Assembly: GCF_001707755.1 (NCBI RefSeq)
Contig: NZ_MBDL01000008.1
Span: forward strand, 124,001-188,000
Source: Acinetobacter celticus
GTDB lineage: Bacteria; Pseudomonadota; Gammaproteobacteria; Pseudomonadales; Moraxellaceae
Reading direction: 5' to 3'
Length of the DNA: 64,000 bases
A program made the position numbers and the translations under genes. Below the pieces are notes generated by a model. The model was not told the origin of the DNA. It saw nothing but the letters and a program-made list of their open reading frames with translations, and made no database searches. This document shows, one piece after another, positions 29,696 through 39,708 of the stretch (positions within the stretch are counted from its first letter, which is position 1; each line of letters opens with the position of its first letter).

Positions 29696-29708
29696 ATCAT
29701 GCTCTCAA

Positions 29709-31100
29709 TTACCAGCGCACTTCAAATTTTTTGCGTAACCAAATAGCCAAGCTATTTAAGCCAATCATGATTGCAAGAAGTACGATAATGGCAGCCGCTG
29801 TACGGCCTTCAAAGAAGTTACGTAATTCATTGCCTTGCCATAAGAAAATCTGTACAGGCAATGCAGTGGATTGATCTAAAGGAGTTGCGGGTACACTGGC
29901 AACAAATGCACTCATACCAATCAGTAATAATGGGGCTGTTTCACCTAAAGCCTGTGCTACGCCAATAATTGCACCGGTTAAAATACCCGGTAGCGCTAAA
30001 GGAAGGACATGGTGAAATACCGTTTGTAAGCGCGATGCACCTAAACCTAAAGCCGCTTGACGAATAGACGGTGGCACAGCTTTAAGTGAAGCTCGCGTGG
30101 TAATAATCACCGTTGGCAATGTCATTAGACTTAAAACCAAGCCACCAACCAATGGCGCAGAAAGTGGCATATGCATCCAACCAATAAAGATCGAAGCACC
30201 CAACAAACCAAAGACAATTGAAGGAACGGCTGCCAAATTATTAATATTGACTTCAACAATATCGGTAATGTAATTTTTTGGTGCAAACTCTTCTAAGTAA
30301 ATTGCTGATGCAACACCAATAGGAATAGAGATTAAGATGACAATCATCATCATGAACAATGAGCCCATGATTGCACCAGCCAAGCCAGAAGTTGCAGGCG
30401 AGCTGCGTGAGTCTGGGCTCGTAAAAATATTGGTGTTAAATGTATTGTTAATAATGCCTTGTGCTTTTAACTGATCTGCCAATTGACGAACTTCTGGGCT
30501 TAATTGTTGCTGATCATCTGGTAAAGAACGATCAATATTACCAGCAAGCCACACATCTACATTGGCATCGGCAAGCACTTTAATCTCTTCTCTTTTACCA
30601 ATCAACGATGGATCTGCAAAAACCATATCGCGTAAACGGTAAGATTCAGAACTGGTATACAAAGAGGTTAAATCATCGCGTTTGGCTTCGAGTGCTTTAT
30701 CTTTGGCAATTAAACCATTCACAATCAACGCATCCCAATCCACCATTCCCATTTCAGTTTGCCATGCAATGTAGCGTTCCTGATAATGCGCAGGAGATTC
30801 CCCTGCTTTTTGAGTCGGTTTCGGGCCTGCATTAATAATCGATGGATCAAAATACACTGGAACCGTCATACTGCTTTGCCAAAATGCAGGTAAGCCTTTC
30901 GCTAAAATACTGCCAAACAACAGCGCAACGAAGAATAGCCCTGCAATGACCGCTGAGAAACCAAAAATTCGAAATGTTTTTTCTTTACGATGACGTTTCG
31001 CCAAAGAGCTTTCAATGGTTTTTTTCCGCTTTTCGCGTAGTTCAGCTGCGGCCCGAGGGTCTAATGCTTGATCTATAGATGATGTATTTGAAGTACTCAT
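29709..31100 (-). CDS. pstA: Phosphate ABC transporter permease PstA
   Basis: A 463-residue permease that pairs with PstC to form the phosphate channel. The C-terminal half holds the permease domain with the ATPase-coupling loop (ALGLGASRLQT). The protein is much longer than E. coli PstA (296): an N-terminal membrane segment (about 45-70) is followed by a periplasmic domain of about 160 residues before the transport domain, a layout also found in Pseudomonas. The start overlaps the pstC stop by one base (TAATG), so translation is probably coupled. Confidence 0.94.
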   Translation of the reverse strand: MSTSNTSSIDQALDPRAAAELREKRKKTIESSLAKRHRKEKTFRIFGFSAVIAGLFFVALLFGSILAKGLPAFWQSSMTVPVYFDPSIINAGPKPTQKAGESPAHYQERYIAWQTEMGMVDWDALIVNGLIAKDKALEAKRDDLTSLYTSSESYRLRDMVFADPSLIGKREEIKVLADANVDVWLAGNIDRSLPDDQQQLSPEVRQLADQLKAQGIINNTFNTNIFTSPDSRSSPATSGLAGAIMGSLFMMMIVILISIPIGVASAIYLEEFAPKNYITDIVEVNINNLAAVPSIVFGLLGASIFIGWMHMPLSAPLVGGLVLSLMTLPTVIITTRASLKAVPPSIRQAALGLGASRLQTVFHHVLPLALPGILTGAIIGVAQALGETAPLLLIGMSAFVASVPATPLDQSTALPVQIFLWQGNELRNFFEGRTAAAIIVLLAIMIGLNSLAIWLRKKFEVRW

Positions 31101-32479
31101 TAGTCGTATTGCTCACGGTATTTGCGCACGATGTAAAGCGCCACAATATTCAAGCCTAAAGTAATTACAAACAAGGTTAAACCCAGTGCAAATGCCACCA
31201 ACGCTTGCGGGCTAGCAAAATCTGTATCCCCTGTTAATTGGTTCACAATGGTAATGGTAACGGTTGAAACCGCTTCAAGCGGGTTGATATGCAACAATGG
31301 ACTGTTCCCTGCGGCTAACACCACAATCATGGTTTCCCCAATGGCACGCGAGGCTGCCAATAAGAATGCACCGATAATCCCTGGAAGAGCCGCAGGAATC
31401 ACCACCTGACGAATGGTTTCAGACTTTGTCGCGCCCAAACCTAATGAACCATCACGCAGTGAACGAGGGACTTGGGTAATAATGTCATCTGACAATGACG
31501 AGACAAATGGAATAATCATAATGCCCATGACAAAACCAGCCGTCAGTGCGCTGGTCGCGTTAATTTCTAAGCCAATATACGCTCCCATATTTTTCATAAA
31601 TGGGCCAATAATCATTAAGGCAAAAACACCATAAACAATAGTTGGAATACCCGCCAAAATTTCAATGGCTGGCTTAGCCCAAGAACGAAAACGCGAAGAA
31701 GCATATTCAGCCAAATAGATGGCTATCATTAACCCCACTGGTACGGCCACTAAAAGTGCAATACCGCTGACCATTAAGGTGCCCCACAACAATGGGAGTA
31801 AGCCGTAACTGCCTTCTGCACTACCAGAGGTGCTAAAACCGGGGTTCCATACCGTGCCAAAGAAGAAATCGAGTGGACTGACAAAACTAAAGAAGCGCAT
31901 AGCTTCACTAAACATTGACATCACAATGCCAATGGTCGTCAAAATAGCCACACCAGAACATAGCGCTAAAGCAATGTTCATGATTTTTTCAACTTGGTTA
32001 CGTGCGCGGTATTGCTGTGCGACACGACGTTTAGCCCAAATTAAACCAAGTAAGGCCACACAAATGACTACGGCCAGTTTTGCAAAATTGGCAATACTTT
32101 CAAATTTTGCAAGTTGCTGTGCAGCAGCCAATTCATAGCTAGCAGGCTTATCACTCACACCAAAACCTGATGCAATTGCCTGTACGCGATCGACCAAAAC
32201 ACCAATACTTGCAGGGTCAAGCGTTGCCTTAATTTGTTCAGGCACATTATTTAAAACAACTTGCTTTAAAATATTAGGTTCAACAATATTCCAAACAATC
32301 AAAATTAAAAAAGCTGGGATCCCACACCAAAGTGCAACCAAGGCGCCATAATAACCTGGTCGCGAATGTAGCATTGCAGAGTTATTTCCCTTGCCTGCTA
32401 ATTTACGGCTTTTGGTTAAACCAATTTGATAGGCTATGGCAATAATTGCCAGTAAAACACCTATAAGCAGTAGATTCAT
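31100..32479 (-). CDS. pstC: Phosphate ABC transporter permease PstC
   Basis: A 459-residue permease, partner of PstA. The transport domain with its coupling loop (SLGLGATKSETI) is in the C-terminal half; an N-terminal membrane segment, a periplasmic loop and another membrane segment precede it, so the protein exceeds E. coli PstC (319). It lies 101 bp after pstS and joins pstA by TAATG. Confidence 0.94.
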   Translation of the reverse strand: MNLLLIGVLLAIIAIAYQIGLTKSRKLAGKGNNSAMLHSRPGYYGALVALWCGIPAFLILIVWNIVEPNILKQVVLNNVPEQIKATLDPASIGVLVDRVQAIASGFGVSDKPASYELAAAQQLAKFESIANFAKLAVVICVALLGLIWAKRRVAQQYRARNQVEKIMNIALALCSGVAILTTIGIVMSMFSEAMRFFSFVSPLDFFFGTVWNPGFSTSGSAEGSYGLLPLLWGTLMVSGIALLVAVPVGLMIAIYLAEYASSRFRSWAKPAIEILAGIPTIVYGVFALMIIGPFMKNMGAYIGLEINATSALTAGFVMGIMIIPFVSSLSDDIITQVPRSLRDGSLGLGATKSETIRQVVIPAALPGIIGAFLLAASRAIGETMIVVLAAGNSPLLHINPLEAVSTVTITIVNQLTGDTDFASPQALVAFALGLTLFVITLGLNIVALYIVRKYREQYD

Positions 32480-32580
32480 GTATTCTCCACTGTTTTTTCA
32501 ATTTTCATTATTTGAAAAAACTTTGTTTCTTTACAAAAAGCCAAAGGCAGGATCACCCTACCATTGGCTCTTTCATATTC

Positions 32581-33606
32581 TTATTTAACTGCTTTGCCTG
32601 CTTTAAAGTTCGCTAAAACTTGTGCACGTTCTTTATCAGACATTGAAATTAGTCCTGCTTTTTCTAACTTAGAACCTTTACCAGATACTTTCTTGCTTAA
32701 GAAAAATTCTGTGTACTGTTGTAAGCCTTTAATCGATTTTAAATGCTCACCTTTCACGTAGTAGAACAATGGACGAGAGACTGGATAAGAACCATTTAAG
32801 ATGGTTTTTTCAGAAGGTGCTACATTGTTTACTGTCGCTACACGTAATTTGTCACGGTTTTGGTCATAGAAACCTAAGCCAAATACACCTACTGCGCTAG
32901 GAGATGTTTTTAAGCGAGCCAATGTTTCTGTGTAATCGCCAGAAATTTCAATCACACGGCCATCTTTACGGAAAGTAGAACATGCTTTTTTCTGTGCATC
33001 TTTATCTAGTTTCGCAAAAGCGTCGTAAGTTTCACAACCCGCTTCAACCATTTTTTCTTGGAACACTTCACGTGTACCGTGGTTAGATGCAGGAATAACT
33101 AAAGTAATGGGTTCATTTGGTAATGCTTTGTCAATTTGATTCCAACGTGTATATGGGTTTGCAACCATTTTACCATTGGATGGAAGCTCTGCAGCCAAAG
33201 CAGCAAATACGTGTTGTGGACGTAATTTATATGCCGCTTTATTCGAGTTTGACGCAAATACAATACCGTCATAACCTATTTTAACTTCTAAAACCTGATT
33301 TACGCCTGCTTTTTTACATGCTGCTAATTCGGTATCTTTAATTTTACGAGATGCATTTGCAATATCAATCGTGTTGTCGCCAACACCATTACAGAACTGT
33401 TTTAAACCACCTGAAGTCCCGCCAGAACCGACAACGGGTGTTTTAAATTGTGGGAAAGTGTTGCCAAATTCTTCAGCAACAATACTTGCATATGGCAATA
33501 CCGTAGAAGAACCTGCAATTTGAATTGTGTCACGAGCAGCATTTGCAGTTGTTGCGACAACTGCTCCAGTTAGTGCAAACGCAAGTGCCATATTAGTTAA
33601 GCGCAT
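32581..33606 (-). CDS. pstS: Periplasmic phosphate-binding protein PstS
   Basis: A 341-residue phosphate-binding protein of the PstS type. A signal peptide ends at TTANA/ARD, and the start of the mature protein has QIAGSSTVLPYASIVAEEF with the phosphate-contacting serines; GSGGTSGGLKQFC and the NHGTREVF loop also belong to the binding site. ATG 33606 is preferred because AGAGAG lies 6-7 bases before it; ATG codons at 33612 and 33630 are in frame but lack good spacing. It is the first gene of pstSCAB, preceded by a Pho box. Confidence 0.94.
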   Translation of the reverse strand: MRLTNMALAFALTGAVVATTANAARDTIQIAGSSTVLPYASIVAEEFGNTFPQFKTPVVGSGGTSGGLKQFCNGVGDNTIDIANASRKIKDTELAACKKAGVNQVLEVKIGYDGIVFASNSNKAAYKLRPQHVFAALAAELPSNGKMVANPYTRWNQIDKALPNEPITLVIPASNHGTREVFQEKMVEAGCETYDAFAKLDKDAQKKACSTFRKDGRVIEISGDYTETLARLKTSPSAVGVFGLGFYDQNRDKLRVATVNNVAPSEKTILNGSYPVSRPLFYYVKGEHLKSIKGLQQYTEFFLSKKVSGKGSKLEKAGLISMSDKERAQVLANFKAGKAVK

Positions 33607-33674
33607 TCTCATCTCTCTTATTTGATGCAATATAGGAGTACGCCACTTTTTATTAAGTTTTGTACTTATTTCGA

Positions 33675-33726
33675 TATGTGCATTTTGATTTCAGAATATG
33701 ACAGATAAGTTACAGCTTTATGACGA
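33675..33726 (-). promoter_or_regulatory. Pho box (three 7-bp repeats) and promoter of pstSCAB
   Basis: Minus strand: TCGTCAT, CTGTAAC and CTGTCAT occur at exactly 11-bp steps (33720-33726, 33709-33715, 33698-33704), the pattern bound by PhoB dimers. The last repeat is a perfect consensus. Ten bases downstream, CAAAAT (33682-33687) can be the -10, with start near 33675. This places the operon under phosphate-starvation control; binding is inferred. Confidence 0.8.
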
Positions 33727-34234
33727 TTTCATGATGTTTAGCCACCAGCTTGTTTAACCAATCAAAAATTTAGATTCCATTTTTCTACTCTAATTCAAAG
33801 TCTGTTTATCGTTCTTCTGATCATGTTCTGACTCACTATTCAAGCATTTACAAATCTGCCTTTATGCCAATCAAATAAAGGCACAATAAACAATTTAATT
33901 AAATGTGATTTATCATTATAAAACCATCCTATTGAATTTTTAGCTTCGTAATACAACCTTCGTTAGGAATTTCGTTGATTCGCTTTACTGATTTCCACAT
34001 CTCTTTCAGCCTGCTGAATAAATATATAAATCAATAATTTAACCACCTATCTTCAAAACTGTATTAAAGGCTACACTACAAATTGATATATATTAATGAA
34101 ATGAAAATGGGTTAAACAATAAAAATTAATAAAACCCTAATTAAACGAGATCGTGTATAAAATTCTATGTTTTTCGTGTCCCGATCATGTAATGTTTATA
34201 AATTATCCAGTCTGTTTATACATAGAGTATAGCC
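33727..34234. other. Intergenic region between pstS and the LuxR gene
   Basis: AT-rich with no supported gene. Just upstream of the LuxR start, TGTTTATA occurs twice, at 34193-34200 and 34213-34220, exactly 20 bp apart (two helix turns), a possible binding site. Nothing else is recognised. Confidence 0.4.
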
Positions 34235-34966
34235 GTGCTTTTAGAACATGATTTAACCTCTTTGGAACTTCAACTTTTTGCTGAAATCTTGTGGAAACTT
34301 GGGTCTGAAAACGGTCAGCCCTATTTACGTGAAAATATCATTGCAGATACTGCAACTTTACTTCGAGCTGATTTCGCGGCTTCATATATTTGGGATGCAA
34401 AGCATAATTTATCAAAACAAGGCATTATGTGGAGAATTGACCAAAAAGCCATTCAAGAATACGAACATATTTGGCAATATAATGACCCTATTACCTTGCC
34501 ACTTCGTGAACGACAAAAACCGACCTTTGTGAATGAAGTTATTTCTTTGACCGATCTAAAAAAAACCATGTATTACAATGAATTTCTACAGCCTCATGGT
34601 TTATATCACGGGTTAAATGTATATTTTATTCGTAATAAAATTGATGTTGGTGATTTTCGTATTTGGCGTGCCAAAGATTCTGTCATGTTCGGTGAACGCG
34701 AAAAAAGAATCTTAAATCTGCTTGAGCCTTATCTAAGTAAAGCACTGCCCTTCGACCTTTCTACACGCTATTCTTTAACGCCACGTGAACAAGACGTAGT
34801 GACGTTAGTTTGTAAAGGTTTAAGCGACAAAGATGTAGCAAACTTACTCGATATCAGCTTTACCACAGTAAGAACACATCTAAAAAATGCAATGAAAAAA
34901 ATTGGTTGTAATAATCGAACAGAAATGGCTTTACTGATTCAACATTCATTCAATCCTCAATTTTGA
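34235..34966 (+). CDS. LuxR-type transcriptional regulator
   Basis: A 243-residue regulator. The C-terminal helix-turn-helix is a typical LuxR/FixJ type (LTPREQDVVTLVCKGLSDKD, then VANLLDISFTTVRTHLKNAM). The N-terminal 170 residues do not look like an acyl-homoserine-lactone binding domain or a receiver; they resemble a GAF-like sensor. The start is a GTG. It is 68 bp upstream of an amidase on the same strand, so it may control it and the convergent transporter. Confidence 0.85.
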   Translation: MLLEHDLTSLELQLFAEILWKLGSENGQPYLRENIIADTATLLRADFAASYIWDAKHNLSKQGIMWRIDQKAIQEYEHIWQYNDPITLPLRERQKPTFVNEVISLTDLKKTMYYNEFLQPHGLYHGLNVYFIRNKIDVGDFRIWRAKDSVMFGEREKRILNLLEPYLSKALPFDLSTRYSLTPREQDVVTLVCKGLSDKDVANLLDISFTTVRTHLKNAMKKIGCNNRTEMALLIQHSFNPQF

Positions 34967-35034
34967 GGATATAGATCTGCTTTATAACTGTATTAAATTG
35001 TTTACATAACAGCTTAAACGGATTTTAAGTCTTC

Positions 35035-36493
35035 ATGTCAATTATTAATGAAAAAACACATTTAATTCAGTCACTTGATTTATTTAACTTATCTGCAAGT
35101 GAAATTACAATATTGGTTCGAGATAAAAAAATTACATGTGAACAATTGGTTCATTTGTATTTTTCTAATATAGAACAGCAACAATCATTGAATGCCTTTA
35201 TTACAGTTGATAAAAATGCAGCACTAGAGCAAGCGCAATATTGGGACAAACACATTCTTGAAGGCAAAGCTTCCCTTGCTTTAATGGGTGTTTTGATTGC
35301 AGTGAAAGATAACATTCATGTTTCAGGCTTTCCAAATAGCGCAGGCACACCTGCCTTAGCTCAATTTAGACCCAAGACTTCTGCTCCGATTATTCAAAAA
35401 CTGATTGACCATGGGGCAATTATTGTAGGCAAAGCTCATATGCATGAATTGGCATTTGGAGTAACAGGCTATAATTCAGCAATGCATGTTGATGGCGTTA
35501 TAGGCACACGAAATGCGAAAAACCCACGCCATATTGCTGGTGGTTCATCATCTGGAAGTGCTGTTGCAGTTGCTGCAGGAATGGTTCCCATTGCAATTGG
35601 AACAGATACTGGAGCTTCGGTTCGATTACCTTGTGCTTTAAATGGATGTGTAGGATTCCGTCCAACAACAGGACGATATTCTCAAGTTGGAATTACACCT
35701 ATCTCACATACGCGTGATACAGCTGGCCCTATGGCACACACCGTAGCCGATATTATTTTGATTGATCATTTGATTACACAGCAAGACATACAAAAAACCA
35801 ATACCCGCACAGCAAATTAGACTGGGAATAAATCAATATTTTTGGAATCATTTAGATGAAGAGGTTAATCATCAGGCACATATTGCCCTAGAGTATTTAA
35901 AAACTGCTGGAGTTGAAATCATCCCAGTAGAACTGCCTGAACTTGAACAACTTAATCACAGTATTTCATTTCCAGTAGTCATACACGAAGGTAAATATGA
36001 TCTTATCCAATATCTAAAAAACCATACAAATATTACGATTGAATCTATAGTAGATCAGATTTCCAGCCCTGATGTTCAAGCTTTATTTCAGCAAAATATT
36101 CTTCCAGAATTAATTGCAGATCATACAGGACATCTTGTACCTGTTTTACCCTTGTACCAAAAAGCCATAACAGAAGCCAGACCGCAGTTACTTTCTATTT
36201 ATGAAAAAGCATTTAAAGAACATCGTTTAAATGCTTTGATCTTTCCTACTTCTCCCATTGTTGCACCACTTGCAAGTGACCAAGTTAGTTCAATTGAAAA
36301 TTTTCAGGCTCTGGTTCGCAATACCGATCCAGGCAGTAATATTGGACTTCCAGGGCTGAGTTTACCTATAGAAAGTTCATTTAAATCCAATTTGCCTATC
36401 GCACTTGAAATAGATGGTTTACCTCATACAGATAGTGAATTACTTGCTATAGGGGCAACGTTAGAAGCGATATTTAAAAACTTACAAAGCTAA
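35035..36493 (+). pseudogene. Amidase (indoleacetamide hydrolase-like), frameshifted
   Basis: Two frames together make a complete amidase-signature enzyme of about 485 residues. Residues 1-254 are in one frame (35035-35796) with the Lys of AVKDNIH (K91), the cis-Ser region GGSSSGS (169-175) and the nucleophile Ser of DTGASVR (S195; the usual DTGGS has Gly before Ser, here Ala). That frame stops at 35818-35820. From 35798 the next frame is open to 36493 and continues the protein. An A6 run at 35792-35797 explains it: removing one A restores the full frame. Similarity to indoleacetamide hydrolases is visible in SHTRDTAGPMAHTVAD. True mutation or sequencing error. Confidence 0.85.
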
Positions 36494-36600
36494 TCTTTAT
36501 TAGAGGAGTATGAAAACCATCATTTTTGATACTTCTTCTCATAAAAAAGACTGTGTTATGGCACATAAAACCTAGCTAAATGGATTAAAATCCCAAAATA

Positions 36601-36631
36601 AAAAAGGAGATCAAATGATCTCCCTTTTTAT
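36601..36631. terminator. Bidirectional terminator
   Basis: GGAGATCA-AAT-GATCTCC type hairpin with A-run and T-run either side, between the convergent amidase and transporter genes. Confidence 0.85.
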
Positions 36632-36640
36632 CGTTCAATT

Positions 36641-37999
36641 TTAGTGAGCTGTAATATGCTGATCGATCTTCCGCTTTTGGTCTTTGATTAATACAATGCA
36701 TATTAACGCGACAATGAGTGGTACACCCAGTGCATAGAAATAACCAGAAACACCAAATTCACTCAGAATAATCCCACCAATAGCAGAGCCAATAATTGCA
36801 CCGAAACGGCCCATACCAATAGCCCAACCCGTTGCTGTCGCTCTGACTGATGCAGGATATGCATCTACCACTAAATAATTTAAAGCCAATTGTTGTCCGC
36901 CCACACCAAAACCTGCCAGCGCAATTAACAAAAATATATATGTCCATTGTTGTGTTTCAATGAGTGAACCCAAACCAACAACAACCCCTAAGCCAACAAC
37001 GACCATGAAAGCCAAAATTTTTGCTGTATTTAACTTTGGTAAAAAATAGGCCAGCGGTAATGCAAATAAAATAAAAGCCGCATTTACTGTTACAGATGCA
37101 TAGGGTGCTTGATCTGGTGCCAATCCTGCTTGTTTCAAAATGGTTGGCAACCAAGAAAGCAACATAAACCATGCAATCCAGTTAAAGAAATACACACCCC
37201 AGACACCAATTGTGGTTCGTCCTAAACCATTTTGAAACAACATTGAAAGGTGCATTTTTTCAGTACGAACTGGGCTCAATAAAGCCAAGTCCTGATCTGA
37301 AATCGTGACTTTTTTCGTTGTCATACGCTCAAGGACGGCCTCTATTTTCTGCTTCGCATTGCTTTTTTTACTTTGCGCTAAATATTCTAAAGATTCAGGC
37401 AAGGCAAAATATAAGAGTACCAAAAGAAGCAATGGTAGTATGCCACCAATCAAATAAATTCCTTGCCAGCCCCATAGAGGTAAAATTTTAGCAGCCAACA
37501 AACCACCAATCATTGCTCCTGCTGGCAATGCAAGTAGCACACAAGTAGTCACCGTACCTTTATATTTTTGCGGGGAATATTCTGCAGCCAAAGCCAATAA
37601 AACGGGAGTTGCACCGCCCATTCCTAGCCCCGCAATAATCCGAAGAATAAAAATTTGATCGACATGATTTACAAAAGCAGTGAGCAGTGTCGAGACTGAA
37701 AAAATCGTCACACAAAACAGTAACGTTTTTCTACGCCCAAGTTTGTCGCCCAAAATACCTAGACACATGGCACCAATGGTCATACCAATGATACCCGCCG
37801 TTAAAATAGGTGCTAAAGCGCCTGCTTTTAAATTAAAATGTTCCAATAACGCTGGAGCGGTAAAAGCAACAGCTTGTGTATCAAAACCATCAAATAATGC
37901 GATAGCAAAACAAAGTAATATGACCCGCCACTGAAAGCCTGAAATATTACGATCAATCACCGATTTTATGACTGATTGTTCTTTTACAACTTGCTCCAT
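36641..37999 (-). CDS. MFS aromatic acid:H+ symporter (AAHS family)
   Basis: A 452-residue 12-segment MFS transporter. The first segment has the AAHS motif DGFD (ALFDGFDTQAV) and the loop between segments 2 and 3 has GDKLGRRK. PcaK, BenK and 4-hydroxybenzoate carriers belong here; the substrate is probably an aromatic or similar small acid. The ATG at 37999 is chosen over a GTG at 38029 (which adds ten polar residues); GAGA lies upstream of the ATG. It is convergent with the broken amidase, which could yield an aromatic acid such as indoleacetate, but this link is inference. Confidence 0.85.
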   Translation of the reverse strand: MEQVVKEQSVIKSVIDRNISGFQWRVILLCFAIALFDGFDTQAVAFTAPALLEHFNLKAGALAPILTAGIIGMTIGAMCLGILGDKLGRRKTLLFCVTIFSVSTLLTAFVNHVDQIFILRIIAGLGMGGATPVLLALAAEYSPQKYKGTVTTCVLLALPAGAMIGGLLAAKILPLWGWQGIYLIGGILPLLLLVLLYFALPESLEYLAQSKKSNAKQKIEAVLERMTTKKVTISDQDLALLSPVRTEKMHLSMLFQNGLGRTTIGVWGVYFFNWIAWFMLLSWLPTILKQAGLAPDQAPYASVTVNAAFILFALPLAYFLPKLNTAKILAFMVVVGLGVVVGLGSLIETQQWTYIFLLIALAGFGVGGQQLALNYLVVDAYPASVRATATGWAIGMGRFGAIIGSAIGGIILSEFGVSGYFYALGVPLIVALICIVLIKDQKRKIDQHITAH

Positions 38000-38120
38000 C
38001 CAATTATCTCTATCATCCTTAATAACCACTACTTTAGAAAGATATTACAAAATGATCAATGACTGCTAAAGTATGTTTGCATACTTAAACTGATACGAAC
38101 TTTTTTTTAAATGAACCCAA

Positions 38121-38146
38121 TAAAAAAGAGGCCTGACGGCCTCTTT
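38121..38146 (-). terminator. Terminator after dat-ddc
   Basis: Minus strand: AAGAGGCC-GTCA-GGCCTCTT hairpin followed by T-run. Confidence 0.85.
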
Positions 38147-38172
38147 CAATATACATGCAAATCAATTAGAAA

Positions 38173-39705
38173 TTAATCAAGCGCAGTCACATAGCTACCA
38201 TCAGCAATGGCATATTTAATACGATCCGCTTCTGCAAGCACCAATGCAAGCAAATTTTTCACGTTATCTAAAGTTGCAACAGGGCTTAAAGTGGTCATTT
38301 TCAATGATTGATTTTGACCCACTTTTGTCACACCAATATTCGCTTCACCACGTGCAAATAACTCGTCTGCCACGTTTTGATTCAGTGTATCAAGCAATTC
38401 TGTTGGATAACCTTCAGGAATCACACGGAACAATACCGAAGCAAATTGTGGATCAATCAACATTTCTAAACCGTCAGTTGCATCAATATACGCTGCAACA
38501 TCACGTGTTAGTACCACACCATGATCAATCATTGAACCATAAAGTTCTTCACCTAATGATTCGATGGTCATCCACAATTTCAACGCATCAAAACGACGTG
38601 TGGTTTGTAATGACTTAGACACCAAGTTCGGCACACCGTGTTCTTCATCATAAGCCGAGTTTAAATACTCAGCTTCATAATGCATGAAACGGTAATTCGC
38701 TTCGTCTTTCAACAAGAACGCGCCACACGAAATGGTTTGGAAATAATGCTTATGGAAATCAAGCGTGATCGAATCAGAAAGTTCAATTCCATCTAACATG
38801 TCACGGAAATCATTCGATAAAATTAAAGCACCACCCCATGCTGCGTCAATGTGCATCCACGCGCCATATTTATTGGTGACTTCACGAATCTCTTTCAATG
38901 GGTCAATCGCGCCTGCATCGGTTGTACCCGCAGTTGCAACCACACATGCCACGATTTTGCCTTCCGCTTGAAGGTGTGCCATTGTTTTTTCTAAAGCAAC
39001 CACGTCCATCTGTGCATTGTCGTTCACAGGAACAGTCACCACAGATTGGAAGCCCATGCCCATCATCGCCATGTTCTTTTGCACAGAGAAATGTGCATTT
39101 TCAGAACAAATCACTTTGACGTTACGCATTGCATCCGCAGGCACGCCATCACGCTGAACTGACCACGGTTTGCCGTTTTCGTCTTTCCAGTTTTTCGCAA
39201 TACAGGCATCACGTGCAAGCAATACGCCCATCAAATTAGACTGCGTGCCACCAGAAGTGAATACACCTGCCTGACCTGCACCATAGCCTACTTTTTGACG
39301 CAACCAGTCAATTAACTGCACTTCCATCAATGAACCCGCTGGGCTTTGATCCCATGAATCCATTGATTGATTGGTCGCATTAATCAGCACTTCTGCAATT
39401 TGGCTAGTCACCATAGTCGGACAATGCAAATGTGCAAGTGAATGCGGATGATGTACTTTCAAGCTTTTATTGAGGAAAAGCTCAACCATACGATCTAGCG
39501 ACTTTTGTACGCCTAGACCTTGTTTTGACGGATTAAAAGCAATTGCCTCACGCAATTCTTTAATACTACCGCCTGTATACATTTTATCGTTTTGCAACCA
39601 TGCTGCGACTGCTTTAGTCGCTTCACCCATTGCCGACTCATAGTCAGCAATAGATGCAGCATCATTGCAGAGTAACGCCTTACGGTGTTCTGCAAAATCT
39701 ACCAT
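38173..39705 (-). CDS. ddc: L-2,4-diaminobutyrate decarboxylase
   Basis: A 510-residue PLP-dependent group II decarboxylase that converts L-2,4-diaminobutyrate to 1,3-diaminopropane. The PLP lysine lies in [16 protein letters not shown] and the binding site in [13 protein letters not shown] and [10 protein letters not shown]. It starts 3 bp after the dat stop and clearly forms one operon with it. The dat-ddc pair was first described in Acinetobacter baumannii, and 1,3-diaminopropane is the main polyamine of the genus. Confidence 0.95.
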   Translation of the reverse strand: MVDFAEHRKALLCNDAASIADYESAMGEATKAVAAWLQNDKMYTGGSIKELREAIAFNPSKQGLGVQKSLDRMVELFLNKSLKVHHPHSLAHLHCPTMVTSQIAEVLINATNQSMDSWDQSPAGSLMEVQLIDWLRQKVGYGAGQAGVFTSGGTQSNLMGVLLARDACIAKNWKDENGKPWSVQRDGVPADAMRNVKVICSENAHFSVQKNMAMMGMGFQSVVTVPVNDNAQMDVVALEKTMAHLQAEGKIVACVVATAGTTDAGAIDPLKEIREVTNKYGAWMHIDAAWGGALILSNDFRDMLDGIELSDSITLDFHKHYFQTISCGAFLLKDEANYRFMHYEAEYLNSAYDEEHGVPNLVSKSLQTTRRFDALKLWMTIESLGEELYGSMIDHGVVLTRDVAAYIDATDGLEMLIDPQFASVLFRVIPEGYPTELLDTLNQNVADELFARGEANIGVTKVGQNQSLKMTTLSPVATLDNVKNLLALVLAEADRIKYAIADGSYVTALD

Positions 39706-39708
39706 GTG

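Noticed and set aside
35821-36151. Separate gene between two amidase fragments
   Set aside because: The stretch is in the same frame as the downstream fragment and continues the amidase, so it belongs to the frameshifted gene.
38244-38618. Frame of 124 codons opposite ddc
   Set aside because: Antisense to a well conserved enzyme; no independent signals.
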